A stretch of DNA of 52,156 nt from Gaiellasilicea sp038324115. Lineage in GTDB: Bacteria > Actinomycetota > Thermoleophilia > Gaiellales > Gaiellaceae. Location of the stretch: contig JBBQHQ010000004.1 of the NCBI GenBank assembly GCA_038324115.1, positions 1 through 52,156 of the forward strand. The letters are read 5' to 3'. The translations under genes were made by a program, and so were the position numbers. Below the pieces are notes generated by a model that searched no databases, was not told the DNA's origin, and was given only the letters and a program-made list of their open reading frames with translations. Below, in pieces: positions 1 through 8,426 of this stretch (position 1 is its first letter; each line of letters begins with the position of its first letter).

Positions 1-1203
1 ATGCTCTCGGTCGTCCGCGAGCTCGCGGAGGAGGGGGAGGATCCCCGCAACGCCGCCCTGGCACCCCTCGAGCTCTTCGCCCGTCTCGTCGAGCGGGGCG
101 AGGCCGCGCTCGCGCGGACGCCCGAGCAGCTCGCGGTGCTCCGCGAGGCGGGCGTCGTCGACGCCGGAGGCGCCGGGCTGCTCGAGATCGTCCGCGGGGT
201 CGCCGCCGCCCTCGCCGGCGAGCCGATCCCCGAGGCGCCGCCCGAGGACGCTCACGAGGCCGGGCTGGACGCCGTCCACCACGAGCTCTCCCAGTTCCGC
301 TACTGCACCGTCTTCCTGATCGAGGGCGAGGGCCTGGACGCGGAGACGCTGGAGGAGACGCTCGACGGGATGGGCGACTCGCTCCTCGTCGTGGGCGACT
401 CCTCGGCGCTGAAGGTGCACGTGCACACGGACGACCCCGGCGGCGCGCTCGCGCTCGGGACCGCGGTCGGGACGATCGAGGGCGTCGAGATCGCGAACAT
501 GCACAAGCAGACCGAGGATCGCTCCGAGCGGATCCTCGAAGGGGTGCCGACGCTCGAGACGGGCGTCGTCGCAGTCGTCCCCGGCGCCGGCAACCGCCGC
601 CTCTTCGAGAGCTACGGCGCCGCCCGCGTGATCGAGGGCGGCCAGACGATGAACCCGTCCACGGCGGACATCGTCGACGCGATCGAGGCGACGCCCGCGA
701 CCGAGGTTCTCGTGCTCCCGAACAACTCGAACGTGATCCTCTCCGCCGAGCAGGCCGCCCGGCTCTCCTCGAAGCCCGTCCGGGTGATCCCGTCCCGTTC
801 GGTCCAGGCCGGGCTCGCCGCGATCGTCCGCTACCTGCCCTCGCTCACGGCCGCGGAGAACGAGGAGGCGATGATCGAGGCGCTCGCGCAGGTGACGACC
901 GGCGAGGTCACCGTCGCCTCGCGCGACGTCCAGCTGGACGGGGTCGACGTGCGCAAGGGCGCCTTCCTCGGCCTCGTCGACGGGGAGGCGGTCGCCTCCT
1001 CCCCCGACTTCGACGCGGTGACGTGCGCGGTGGTCGAGCAGCTGCTCCGGGAGGGGCGCCACGTGCTCACGATCCTCACCGGCGCGGACGAGCCGGACCT
1101 CGCCGGCGTGCTCGAGAGCGTGCACGAGCGCCATCCGGAGATCGAGCTCGACGTGCAGCCCGGAGGCCAGCCGCACTACCCGCTCCTCCTCGCAGCGGAA
1201 TGA
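1..1203 (+). CDS. fakA: FakA/YloV-like fatty acid kinase, 5'-truncated by window edge
   Basis: The reading frame is open from base 1. Its first Met sits in a typical internal DhaL-domain stretch (MLSVVREL), so the true start lies upstream. About 70 residues of the ATP-binding DhaL kinase domain remain, followed by the middle domain (HVHTDD near residue 140, NMHKQTEDR near 167) and the FakA-type C-terminal domain (VVPGAGN, GGQTMNPST, LPNNSN). In characterised Firmicutes, FakA phosphorylates fatty acids held by a FakB (DegV) partner and feeds acyl-phosphate to phospholipid synthesis. A DegV gene lies two genes downstream and plsX/acpP about 7 kb on, which fits that role. The assignment comes from domain architecture; the substrate is inferred. 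Confidence 0.8.
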   Translation: MLSVVRELAEEGEDPRNAALAPLELFARLVERGEAALARTPEQLAVLREAGVVDAGGAGLLEIVRGVAAALAGEPIPEAPPEDAHEAGLDAVHHELSQFRYCTVFLIEGEGLDAETLEETLDGMGDSLLVVGDSSALKVHVHTDDPGGALALGTAVGTIEGVEIANMHKQTEDRSERILEGVPTLETGVVAVVPGAGNRRLFESYGAARVIEGGQTMNPSTADIVDAIEATPATEVLVLPNNSNVILSAEQAARLSSKPVRVIPSRSVQAGLAAIVRYLPSLTAAENEEAMIEALAQVTTGEVTVASRDVQLDGVDVRKGAFLGLVDGEAVASSPDFDAVTCAVVEQLLREGRHVLTILTGADEPDLAGVLESVHERHPEIELDVQPGGQPHYPLLLAAE

Positions 1204-1225
1204 GGATCCGTTCTAAGGTGCCTGG

Positions 1226-1615
1226 GTGGAGGCCCGGACCCAGCCGATACGGATCCTCCTCGTCGAGGACAACGACGTCTTCCGTCAGGCGCTCGAGCTC
1301 CTGTTCGGCCTCCAGGCGGGGCTCGATGTCGTCGGCGCGGTCGCCGAGGGCACGGCGGTCGTCGAGGCGTGCCGCCGGCTCGAGCCCGACGTCGTCGTGA
1401 TGGACTTCCGGCTCCCCGGGATGGACGGCGTCGAGGCGACCACGGCCGTGCGCGCGGAATTCCCCGGGATCGCAGTCGTCTGCCTGACCGCGTCGGCGAG
1501 CCCGCGCGAGCTCGAAGCCCTCGCCGCGGCAGGCGCCGTCGCCTGCCTGCGCAAGGACCAGGAGCTGGACGAGATCGTCGGGGCCGTCCGCTCGGCGGGA
1601 GCGAGAGCCGCATGA
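1226..1615 (+). CDS. Stand-alone response regulator receiver domain
   Basis: A 129-residue protein made only of a CheY-type receiver domain, with a GTG start. The acidic pair is E14/D15 (LLVEDND), the predicted phospho-acceptor is D60 (VVMDFRLPGMDG), the switch Thr is T88 and the conserved Lys is K110. No DNA-binding or enzymatic output domain follows, and no histidine kinase is encoded nearby. Its stop overlaps the next gene's start (ATGA), and it lies between a FakA-like kinase and a DegV/FakB-like protein. It is probably co-translated with degV. A role in controlling the lipid kinase pair is inference from position only. Confidence 0.88.
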   Translation: MEARTQPIRILLVEDNDVFRQALELLFGLQAGLDVVGAVAEGTAVVEACRRLEPDVVVMDFRLPGMDGVEATTAVRAEFPGIAVVCLTASASPRELEALAAAGAVACLRKDQELDEIVGAVRSAGARAA

Positions 1616-2469
1616 GGCTGACCGCCGAGAACACCGCGATCGTCCTCGACTCGACCGCCGACTTCCCGGAGGCGCAGGAGCGCTTCCCGAACATGCGGAC
1701 GGTGCCGCTCTACGTCCGTTTCGGCGAGGAGAGCTACCGCGACTACGTCGAGCTCGACCCGCACACGTTCTACGAGCGGCTGCGCACGGCGCCGGAGCTC
1801 CCGACGACTTCGCAGCCGACGCCGCAGGACTTCCTCTCCGCCTACGAGGAGCTCGCCGGCTACGAGCGGATCCTCTCGCTCCACATCTCCTCACGGCTCT
1901 CGGGCACGTTCGGGAGCGCGTCGCTCGCGGCGCAGGAGGCCGGCCCGGAGCGGATCCGGCTCATCGACAGCGAGTCGGCCTCGGTCGGGATTTCGATGCC
2001 CGCGTTGGGGATCCAGCGCCTGCTCGAGGCAGGGACGACTGACGAGGAGGTGGACGCCCTCGTGGAGCGCTACCGCGAGCGCGCCGGCCTCCTCTTCACC
2101 GTGGACACGCTCGAGTTCCTGGCGAAGGGCGGGCGGATCGGCCGGGCCAAGGCGCTCGCCGGCAGCCTCCTGAACGTGAAGCCGATCCTGACGATCACGG
2201 ACGGCGAGGTCGTCCCGCTGACGCGGGTCCGCGGCCGCCAGAAGGCGCTCGAGGAGTTCCGCAAGCGCTTCGTCGAGGCGACCACCGACGGAGACGGGCT
2301 TCACGTCGGGATCGCGCACGCCGAGGCGCCGGAAACGGTTGAGCAGCTGCGCACGCTCGTCCTCGAGGCGCGCCCGCAGGCCCAGATCGACCTCGTCACG
2401 AGCCTCGGCGCCGTCGTCGGCACCCACGCCGGCCCCGGCACCGTCGGCTTTTTCTTCGTCCAAGAGTAG
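1612..2469 (+). CDS. DegV family lipid-binding protein (FakB-like)
   Basis: A 285-residue protein of usual DegV length. Family motifs are all present: DSTAD (13-17), TTSQPT (65-70), SSRLSGTF (93-100), KGGRIG with R175, and GTHAGPGT with H272. In FakB proteins the Ser, Arg and His of these motifs hold the fatty-acid carboxylate. The ATG overlaps the stop of the receiver gene by four bases, which marks the start and suggests translational coupling. With the FakA-like gene upstream it would form a fatty acid kinase pair, in which DegV presents the bound acyl chain to the kinase. Chain preference cannot be read from sequence. Confidence 0.9.
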   Translation: MRLTAENTAIVLDSTADFPEAQERFPNMRTVPLYVRFGEESYRDYVELDPHTFYERLRTAPELPTTSQPTPQDFLSAYEELAGYERILSLHISSRLSGTFGSASLAAQEAGPERIRLIDSESASVGISMPALGIQRLLEAGTTDEEVDALVERYRERAGLLFTVDTLEFLAKGGRIGRAKALAGSLLNVKPILTITDGEVVPLTRVRGRQKALEEFRKRFVEATTDGDGLHVGIAHAEAPETVEQLRTLVLEARPQAQIDLVTSLGAVVGTHAGPGTVGFFFVQE

Positions 2470-2501
2470 GGAACAGCCGGACCGGCTGCCATACTCGGGC
2501 C

Positions 2502-4565
2502 ATGAGCCGGCCCCAGCCCGGTTTCGCCGCCGTGGACCCGCCCGAGGGCGGCTTCCCGCCGACGCGAGGCCGCTTCCGCCCCGAGCGGCTCGACGCACCC
2601 GTCGAGACCCTCCCGGGCGTGGGGCCGGCGCTCCGCAAGCGGCTCGCCAAGCTGGGACTCGAGCGCGTCGGCGACCTGCTCGACCACCGGCCGCGCGACT
2701 ACCAGCGGCCCGCGCCACCACGGCGGATCGCCGACCTCTTCGGCGAGGAGGAGGCGCTGATCGAGGCCGAGGTGATCCGTACCTCGGTCCGGCACGGTCG
2801 CGGCCGGCTGCGGATCCTGACGGCCCAGGTCACGGACGGGAGCGAGCAGATCGCGGCGACCTGGTTCAACCAGCCGTGGCTGCAGGAGAAGCTGACGCCC
2901 GGCACCCGCGTCCGGCTGCGCGGCTCCCGCAACCGCTACGGCTTCGCGGTCAAGTCGTTCGACCTGAACGGCGGCTCGGCGACCGCCGACTTCGCGCCCG
3001 TGTATCCCGCGAGCGAGGAGGTCTCGGCGGCGAAGCTGCGCGAGCTCGCCGAGGCGGCGCTGCCGTTCGTGCGCGACCGGCCCGACCCGCTTCCCGCCGT
3101 GCTCAAGGCCGAGCGCGGGCTGCCGCTCCGCGCCGACGCGCTGCACGCGCTCCACCGGCCCCGCTCGCTCGCCGAGGCCGAGCGGGGGAGGAGCAGGCTC
3201 GCCTTCGACGAGCTGCTCACGCTCCAGCTGGCCCTCGTCCGGCAGGCGGCCGAGCGCGAGGAGGCCGTCGCCGCCGCGCTCGCACCACCCGGCGAGCTGA
3301 TCGGCCGCTACCGCGCCGAGCTCCCCTTCGAGCTGACCGAGCACCAGGAGGGCGCGATCGCCGAGCTGGACGCCGATCTCGCGCGGACGACGCCGATGCA
3401 GCGGCTCCTCCAGGGCGACGTCGGCTCGGGGAAGACCGTCGTCGCGCTCTATGCGCTCCTCCGCGCCGTCGAGGCGGGCCGTCAGGGGGCGCTGATGGCG
3501 CCGACCGAGACGCTCGCCGAGCAGCACTTCCTCACGATCGAGGGGATCTGCGCCCAGCTCGGCGTCTCCTGCGCGCTCGTCACCGGCTCCACGCGCTCGC
3601 CGGACGCGGCGCTCGCGGACGTGCTCGTCGGCACGCACGCGCTGATCCAGGAGGGGTTCACCTTCCGCGACCTCGCCGTTGCCGTCGTCGACGAGCAGCA
3701 CCGCTTCGGGGTCGAGCAGCGCTCGGCGCTCGCGGAAGGCCGCGGCCCGCACGTCCTCCACATGACCGCGACGCCGATCCCGCGGACGCTGGCGCTGACC
3801 GTCTACGGCGACCTCGCCGTCTCCGAGATCGCCAAGCCGCCCGCCTCGCGGAAGCCGATCGTGACCGCGTGGGTGACCGAGGAGCGGAGCTCGGAGGCGT
3901 ACACCCGGCTGCGCGCCCACCTCACGGAGGGCCGGCAGGCCTACGTCGTCTGCCCACTGATCGAGGAGTCGCAGACGAGTGACGCCCGCGCCGCGGAGCA
4001 GGAGGCTGAAGGCCTCCGCGCCGGCGAGCTGAAGGGCTTCCGCGTCGGCTGCCTGCACGGGCGGCTGAAGCCGGCCGCCCGGCGCGAGCTGATGGCGAGC
4101 TTCAAGGCGCGCGAGCTCGACGTGCTCGTCGCGACGACCGTGATCGAGGTCGGCGTCGACGTCCCGAACGCGACGATCATGATCGTCCAGGAGGCCGACC
4201 GCTTCGGCCTCGCCCAGCTCCACCAGCTGCGGGGACGCGTGGGGCGGGGCGCCGAGCAGTCCTACTGCCTCCTGATCTCCCGGGCCAAGGAGGAGCTGAC
4301 CGACTCGGCGCACGAGCGGCTGGAGGCGCTCGTGGCGACGACGGACGGCTTCGAGCTGGCGGAGAAGGACCTCGAGATTCGCGGCGGCGGCCAGCTCCTC
4401 GGCGCCCGCCAGTCTGGCCTCTCCGACCTCCGCTTTGCGCGGATCACAAAGGACCTCGGCCTGCTCCAGGAGGCGCGAGAGGTCGCCCGGGCGCTCCCGC
4501 TCGAGACGATGGCGGCGGAAGTGGACATGCTCCTCGGGACGGCCGAGCATCTCGGCGACTCGTGA
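2502..4565 (+). CDS. recG: ATP-dependent DNA helicase RecG
   Basis: A 687-residue RecG, which remodels stalled replication forks and branch-migrates Holliday junctions. The N-terminal wedge/OB region includes the helix-hairpin-helix-like LPGVGPALRKRLAKLG near residues 32-47. The helicase core has Walker A GDVGSGKT (305-312), the DEQH box (397-400, DEQHRFGVEQR), MTATPIPRTLA, and a C-terminal QLHQLRGRVGRG motif VI. The ATG is preceded by a spacer after degV, and the TGA overlaps the rsmD GTG. The pair recG-rsmD-coaD is a common bacterial order. No anomalies seen. Confidence 0.97.
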   Translation: MSRPQPGFAAVDPPEGGFPPTRGRFRPERLDAPVETLPGVGPALRKRLAKLGLERVGDLLDHRPRDYQRPAPPRRIADLFGEEEALIEAEVIRTSVRHGRGRLRILTAQVTDGSEQIAATWFNQPWLQEKLTPGTRVRLRGSRNRYGFAVKSFDLNGGSATADFAPVYPASEEVSAAKLRELAEAALPFVRDRPDPLPAVLKAERGLPLRADALHALHRPRSLAEAERGRSRLAFDELLTLQLALVRQAAEREEAVAAALAPPGELIGRYRAELPFELTEHQEGAIAELDADLARTTPMQRLLQGDVGSGKTVVALYALLRAVEAGRQGALMAPTETLAEQHFLTIEGICAQLGVSCALVTGSTRSPDAALADVLVGTHALIQEGFTFRDLAVAVVDEQHRFGVEQRSALAEGRGPHVLHMTATPIPRTLALTVYGDLAVSEIAKPPASRKPIVTAWVTEERSSEAYTRLRAHLTEGRQAYVVCPLIEESQTSDARAAEQEAEGLRAGELKGFRVGCLHGRLKPAARRELMASFKARELDVLVATTVIEVGVDVPNATIMIVQEADRFGLAQLHQLRGRVGRGAEQSYCLLISRAKEELTDSAHERLEALVATTDGFELAEKDLEIRGGGQLLGARQSGLSDLRFARITKDLGLLQEAREVARALPLETMAAEVDMLLGTAEHLGDS

Positions 4566-5089
4566 GGATCATCGCCGGAGAGAAACGCGGCGCCACGATC
4601 GCCGCCCCGCCCGGGCTCGCGACGCGCCCGACGGGCGACCGCGTCCGCGAGGCGGCCTACAACCTGATCGGTCCCGTCAACGACGCGACGGTGCTCGACC
4701 TCTTCGCCGGCTCGGGCGCGCTCGGGCTGGAGGCGCTCTCCCGGGGAGCCGCGTCGGTCACCTTCGTCGAGTCGGACCGCGGCGCGGCCCGCGTGATCTC
4801 GGAGAACCTGACCAAGCTCAAGCTGACCGGCGCCCGCGTCGCCGCCGAGGACGTGCTCTGGTTCCTCAAGCGCGAGGCGCGAACCTACGACCTGATCCTC
4901 GTCGACCCGCCCTACGGGGAGTGGGAGGAGCTCGAGCCGAGGCTGGCGGAGCTGCTGCCGCCCCGCCTCGCCCGGGACGGCCTCCTCGTTGTCGAGACGG
5001 GCGCGCGCACCGAACCGTCGCTGCCGCTGGCCCTCCGCACCTCCCGGCGGTACGGTTCGGCGCGTCTGACGCTCTTCCACCATCCATGA
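4562..5089 (+). CDS. rsmD: 16S rRNA (guanine966-N2)-methyltransferase RsmD
   Basis: A 175-residue SAM-dependent methyltransferase of typical RsmD length. The N-terminus RIIAGEKRG and the PTGDRVREAAYNLI segment are diagnostic. The SAM site is VLDLFAGSGALGLEALSRGA, and the catalytic motif IV is DPPY (115-118). It methylates a guanine in helix 31 of 16S rRNA. The GTG start lies inside the recG stop (GTGA), and the stop overlaps the coaD ATG (ATGA), so the three genes are read as one unit. Confidence 0.95.
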   Translation: MRIIAGEKRGATIAAPPGLATRPTGDRVREAAYNLIGPVNDATVLDLFAGSGALGLEALSRGAASVTFVESDRGAARVISENLTKLKLTGARVAAEDVLWFLKREARTYDLILVDPPYGEWEELEPRLAELLPPRLARDGLLVVETGARTEPSLPLALRTSRRYGSARLTLFHHP

Positions 5090-5601
5090 AGACAGCGATC
5101 TGCCCAGGCAGCTACGACCCGGTCACCCTCGGCCACGTTGACGTGATCACGCGTGCCGCCTCGATCTTCGACCGCGTCGTCGTCGGCGTCGTCGGCAGCC
5201 CGCGCCACAAGACGCCGCTCTTCGCGCTCGAGGACCGGGTCGCCTTCCTCAAGGAGGCCTTCGCGGAGGTCCCGAACGTCGAGATCGACGTCTTCTCCGA
5301 GCTCGTGGTCGAGTTCGCGCGCCGCTGGGACGCGCGCGCGATCGTCAAGGGCCTGCGGGTGATCTCGGACTTCGAGTGGGAGTTTCAGATGAACCAGCTC
5401 AACCGCCACCTCGCGCCGGAGATCGAGACGGTGTACGTGATGGCGAGCCCCCAGACCAGCTTCGTCTCCTCGAGCGGCGTGAAGGAGATCGCCGCGTTCG
5501 GCGGAACAGTGGACGGACTGGTGCCGGACATCGTGGCGCGCCGACTCGAGGAGTTGTTCCCCGACGGCCACCCCGGTGCTCCGGAGAACCCGCGAGAGTA
5601 G
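5086..5601 (+). CDS. coaD: Phosphopantetheine adenylyltransferase CoaD
   Basis: A 171-residue CoaD, the fourth step of coenzyme A synthesis: 4'-phosphopantetheine plus ATP gives dephospho-CoA. The nucleotidyltransferase signature PGSYDPVTLGH is at residues 6-16. The phosphopantetheine region KGLRVISDFEWEFQMNQLNR and the C-terminal FVSSSGVKEIA motif are complete. The ATG overlaps the rsmD stop by four bases. CoA made here also supplies the acyl carrier protein prosthetic group; acpP lies about 4 kb downstream. Confidence 0.97.
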   Translation: MKTAICPGSYDPVTLGHVDVITRAASIFDRVVVGVVGSPRHKTPLFALEDRVAFLKEAFAEVPNVEIDVFSELVVEFARRWDARAIVKGLRVISDFEWEFQMNQLNRHLAPEIETVYVMASPQTSFVSSSGVKEIAAFGGTVDGLVPDIVARRLEELFPDGHPGAPENPRE

Positions 5602-5615
5602 ACTTCGGAGACGAA

Positions 5616-6119
5616 ATGGACGTCCTGGTACTCATCGACAAGCTCGACGACCTCGTGCACAACGCGAAGGCCGTGCCCCTGACCGATCAGGTCCGGATCG
5701 ACCGCGAGGAGATCTACGACATCCTCGACCAGATGCGGGCGACGATCCCGGAAGAGATCAAGCAGGCGCGGTGGATCGTGAAGGAGCGTCAGGAGATGCT
5801 CGCGGAGGCGAAGCGGGAGACCGATCGGCTGATCGGCGAGGCGCGCGAGCAGGCCGTGCGCGAGGCCTCGCAGACCGAGATCGTCAAGCTCGCGGAGCGC
5901 CAGGCCCAGGAGATCGTCGACGACGCCCGCCGCCAGGCGCGCGAGACGCGGCTCGAGATGGAGGACTGGGCGGACGGGATCCTCTCGACGCTCGAGGTCA
6001 ACCTGGACAAGTTCCTCACTGCGGTCAAGCGGGGCCGCGAGCGGCTGCACGAGCGCTCGCAGGAGACGGTGGTCGCCGGGGTCGGGCCTCGCGACCTCGA
6101 CGAAGAGTCCTACCTCTAG
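5616..6119 (+). CDS. DivIVA-like coiled-coil protein
   Basis: A 167-residue, highly charged, almost entirely helical protein. The N-terminus MDVLVLIDKLDDLVHNAKAV is followed by a long heptad-rich stretch (about 30-150) rich in Glu, Arg and Ala. Proteins of this kind directly after coaD occur widely in Actinobacteria and are annotated as DivIVA-like or cell-division-initiation-related. I base the call on that context and the coiled coil, not on a catalytic motif. There is no signal peptide or membrane segment. The ATG follows coaD by 14 bases, so it is likely in the same transcript. A hairpin follows the gene at 6129-6150. Confidence 0.6.
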   Translation: MDVLVLIDKLDDLVHNAKAVPLTDQVRIDREEIYDILDQMRATIPEEIKQARWIVKERQEMLAEAKRETDRLIGEAREQAVREASQTEIVKLAERQAQEIVDDARRQARETRLEMEDWADGILSTLEVNLDKFLTAVKRGRERLHERSQETVVAGVGPRDLDEESYL

Positions 6120-6128
6120 CTCCGTCCA

Positions 6129-6150
6129 TCGAGACGGCTGATCGTCTCGA
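6129..6150 (+). terminator. Possible hairpin after the recG-coaD transcript
   Basis: A perfect 8-bp inverted repeat (TCGAGACG and CGTCTCGA) with a 6-base loop sits 9 bases after the coiled-coil gene and before the EamA gene. There is no T-run after it, so it may be a weak terminator, an RNA-processing or stability hairpin, or chance in GC-rich DNA. Confidence 0.35.
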
Positions 6151-6198
6151 GCGCAGATCCGACTTGTGCCGCCGCTGCGGCGCGATGATCCTGCCGTG

Positions 6199-7137
6199 AT
6201 GGGGGAGACCGATGCCCGCCGGCGCGTCCGCGTCTGGATCGCGCTTGCGGCGGTCTACGTGATCTGGGGCTCGACCTATCTCGGGATCGAGGTCGCGGGC
6301 CGGACGATCCCGCCGCTCCTGATGCTCTCGGCGCGGTTCCTGATCGCGGGCGCGCTCCTCTACGCGCTTGCGATCCGGCGGGGCGAGCGGGTCACCGACC
6401 GGCCGCGGCTCGTCCACTGGCGCACGGCTTTCGTGGTCGGCGGCGCGCTTCTCTTCCTCGGGAACGGCGGGGTCGCGCTCGCGGTCCGGGACGTGCCCAC
6501 GGGCACTGTCGCGCTGATCGTCGGCTCGATCCCGCTCTGGTTCGCGCTCTTCGACCGCCTCTTCAACGGCGTGCGGCTCGCGCCGGTCGCGATCGTCGGG
6601 CTCGTCGCGGGCTTCGGCGGGATCGCGATCCTCGTCGAGGGCAACACCGGCGGCGGCCGTCTGATCGGTGTCGTCGTCGTGCTCGTCGGCTCGCTGGCGT
6701 GGGCGCTCGGCACGCTCTACGCGCGCGGCGCGCCGATGCCGAGACGCCCGCTCGTGGCTGCCGCGATGCAGATGCTCGCGGGCGGGCTCCTGCTCGGGCT
6801 CACCGGGCTCGCCCTCGGCGAGGGGAGCGAGCTCCACGTCTCCGCGATCTCCGCCGAGTCGCTGCTCTCGCTGGCCTACCTCATCCTTGCCGGCTCGTTC
6901 CTCGGCTTCACGGCCTACGTCTGGCTGGTCGCGAACGCTCCGCTCGCGCTCGTCGGCACCTACGCGTACGTCAACCCGGTCGTCGCCGTGCTCCTCGGCG
7001 CCTTCCTGGTCGGCGAGCCGTTCGGCCTGCGGCTTGTGCTCGCGGGCGGCCTCGTGATCGCCGCGGTGGGGCTGATCGTCAGCGCCACACCCCGGCCCGC
7101 GCCCGCGGCCCGCCCGTCCGTTACCCTCGACCCGTGA
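6199..7137 (+). CDS. EamA/DMT family transporter
   Basis: A 312-residue inner-membrane permease of the drug/metabolite transporter superfamily. About ten hydrophobic helices are visible as two EamA repeats (roughly residues 12-140 and 155-295). The family-typical N-terminus reads YVIWGSTYLGIEVA, and YAYVNPVVAVLLGA marks the second repeat. The ATG at 6199 is chosen over an upstream in-frame ATG because it starts the canonical first helix at residue 13. An adjacent GTG at 6196 is also possible. The substrate cannot be predicted. Its stop overlaps the yceD GTG, an unusual transporter neighbour for the yceD-rpmF-plsX cluster. Confidence 0.85.
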   Translation: MGETDARRRVRVWIALAAVYVIWGSTYLGIEVAGRTIPPLLMLSARFLIAGALLYALAIRRGERVTDRPRLVHWRTAFVVGGALLFLGNGGVALAVRDVPTGTVALIVGSIPLWFALFDRLFNGVRLAPVAIVGLVAGFGGIAILVEGNTGGGRLIGVVVVLVGSLAWALGTLYARGAPMPRRPLVAAAMQMLAGGLLLGLTGLALGEGSELHVSAISAESLLSLAYLILAGSFLGFTAYVWLVANAPLALVGTYAYVNPVVAVLLGAFLVGEPFGLRLVLAGGLVIAAVGLIVSATPRPAPAARPSVTLDP

Positions 7138-7649
7138 CGCGCTTTCCGCTCCGGCGGCTCAGGCTCCGGTTGGGCGAGCAGCACAGCGACGCGGTCAAGG
7201 TCGAGCTCGAGCCGTTCGACCTCGGGGGCCAGCGCTACCTGCCCGTCCCGCAGGAGGTCGAGGCCGCCCTCACGGTCACCCAGGCCACGACCGGGCTCCT
7301 CTTCGAGCTTCGCTTCGAGCTGCGCCTGCACGGGCCCTGCATGCGCTGCCTCGCCGACGCGGTCCTCGATGTCAGGGTGGACACGCGCGAGTACCACGCC
7401 GCCGATCCCGGCGGTGACGAGGAGTTGCGGAGCGAGTATGTCGTCGACGACGACCAGCTCGACCTCTCCGCGTGGGCCCGGGACTCGATCGCGACCGGGC
7501 TGCCCGCGCAGATCCTGCATGCGCGCGACTGCGCCGGGCTCTGCCCGGTCTGCGGCAAGGACCTGAACGTGGAGCCGCACGAGCACGAGGAGGTCTCGGC
7601 AGATCCGCGCTGGGGCGCGCTCGAGGGGCTGCGCGACCGGCTCTCGTGA
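7134..7649 (+). CDS. yceD: YceD/DUF177 family protein
   Basis: A 171-residue DUF177 protein. The conserved cysteine motif GPCMRCL lies mid-protein, and the C-terminal CAGLCPVCGKDLN with an acidic neighbourhood is typical. YceD homologues are almost always encoded just before rpmF and are linked to 23S rRNA accumulation in bacteria and plants. The GTG start overlaps the upstream stop (GTGA). Here a DUF1697 gene separates yceD from rpmF, which is unusual. Confidence 0.9.
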   Translation: MTRFPLRRLRLRLGEQHSDAVKVELEPFDLGGQRYLPVPQEVEAALTVTQATTGLLFELRFELRLHGPCMRCLADAVLDVRVDTREYHAADPGGDEELRSEYVVDDDQLDLSAWARDSIATGLPAQILHARDCAGLCPVCGKDLNVEPHEHEEVSADPRWGALEGLRDRLS

Positions 7650-8179
7650 CCCGCTGGGTCGCGCTCCTGCGCGCCGTCAACCTCGGCGCCCGGAACAAGG
7701 TGCCGATGGCGCACCTGCGTGAGGCGCTCGAGGCGGGCGGGCTCCAGGACGTCTCCACCTACATCGCGAGCGGCAACGTGCTCTTCCGCTCCAGGGCCTC
7801 GGACCGGAAGCGGCTCGCGCGGCGGATCGAGCGGGTGATCCGGGAGGAGCTCGGCGTCGACACCGTGGTCGCGCTCCGGACGGGGGTCGACCTGGAGGCG
7901 CTGCTCGACGCGCACCCGTTTGGCAAGGACACGTCCAAGAGCTCCGTCACGTTCCTCGTCGAGGAGCCTGCGGCGGCTGCCGCGCGCGCCTTGCGCCAGC
8001 ACGACGTCGCCCCCGATCGGATCGAGCTGCGCGGCGCCGACGTGCTGCTTCACCTCCCGAACGGGATCCAGGGCGCGCAGCTCGCCGGGGCGGCGCTGGA
8101 GCGGCTCGCCGGCGTGCAGGGCACGAACCGGAACTGGCGGACGGTCGCGAAGCTTGCCGAGCTCGCCCAGGGCGGCTAG
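7646..8179 (+). CDS. DUF1697 family protein
   Basis: A 177-residue member of the DUF1697 family, recognised by the start TRWVALLRAVNLGARNKVPM, the YIASGNVLF segment near residue 34 and the C-terminal GTNRNWRTV motif. The biochemical role is not established. The family is small, cytosolic and sporadic, and usually not tied to ribosome genes. The GTG start sits inside the yceD stop (GTGA), so it is fully embedded in the yceD-rpmF-plsX operon. GC-rich codon use matches its neighbours, so it does not look like a very recent arrival. Confidence 0.85.
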   Translation: MTRWVALLRAVNLGARNKVPMAHLREALEAGGLQDVSTYIASGNVLFRSRASDRKRLARRIERVIREELGVDTVVALRTGVDLEALLDAHPFGKDTSKSSVTFLVEEPAAAAARALRQHDVAPDRIELRGADVLLHLPNGIQGAQLAGAALERLAGVQGTNRNWRTVAKLAELAQGG

Positions 8180-8235
8180 GCGGGCCTCATCGACCCGGGA
8201 GCTCTCGCTCGATGCGCTACACTCCGCAGCCGCCG

Positions 8236-8424
8236 ATGGCAGTCCCCAAGAAAAAGACCTCCAAAGCCCGCCGTGACAAGCGCCGTGCCCAGCACGGGAT
8301 CGAGTCACCGCGCGTGAACGTCTGCCCGACGTGTCATCAGCCGAAGCGCCCGCATCACGTGTGCCCCACCTGCAAGACGTACAAGGGGCGCGAGATCGAG
8401 CCGCTCCGCACGCCCGCTCCGTAG
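8236..8424 (+). CDS. rpmF: 50S ribosomal protein L32
   Basis: A 62-residue L32 beginning MAVPKKKTSK, the family's standard N-terminus. This favours the ATG at 8236 over an in-frame ATG at 8212. It is the zinc-ribbon form, with C30, C33, C43 and C46 as two CPTC knuckles. The basic first 25 residues contact 23S rRNA. Four-cysteine L32 usually implies zinc sufficiency; no cysteine-free paralogue is visible here. Confidence 0.97.
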   Translation: MAVPKKKTSKARRDKRRAQHGIESPRVNVCPTCHQPKRPHHVCPTCKTYKGREIEPLRTPAP

Positions 8425-8426
8425 CC

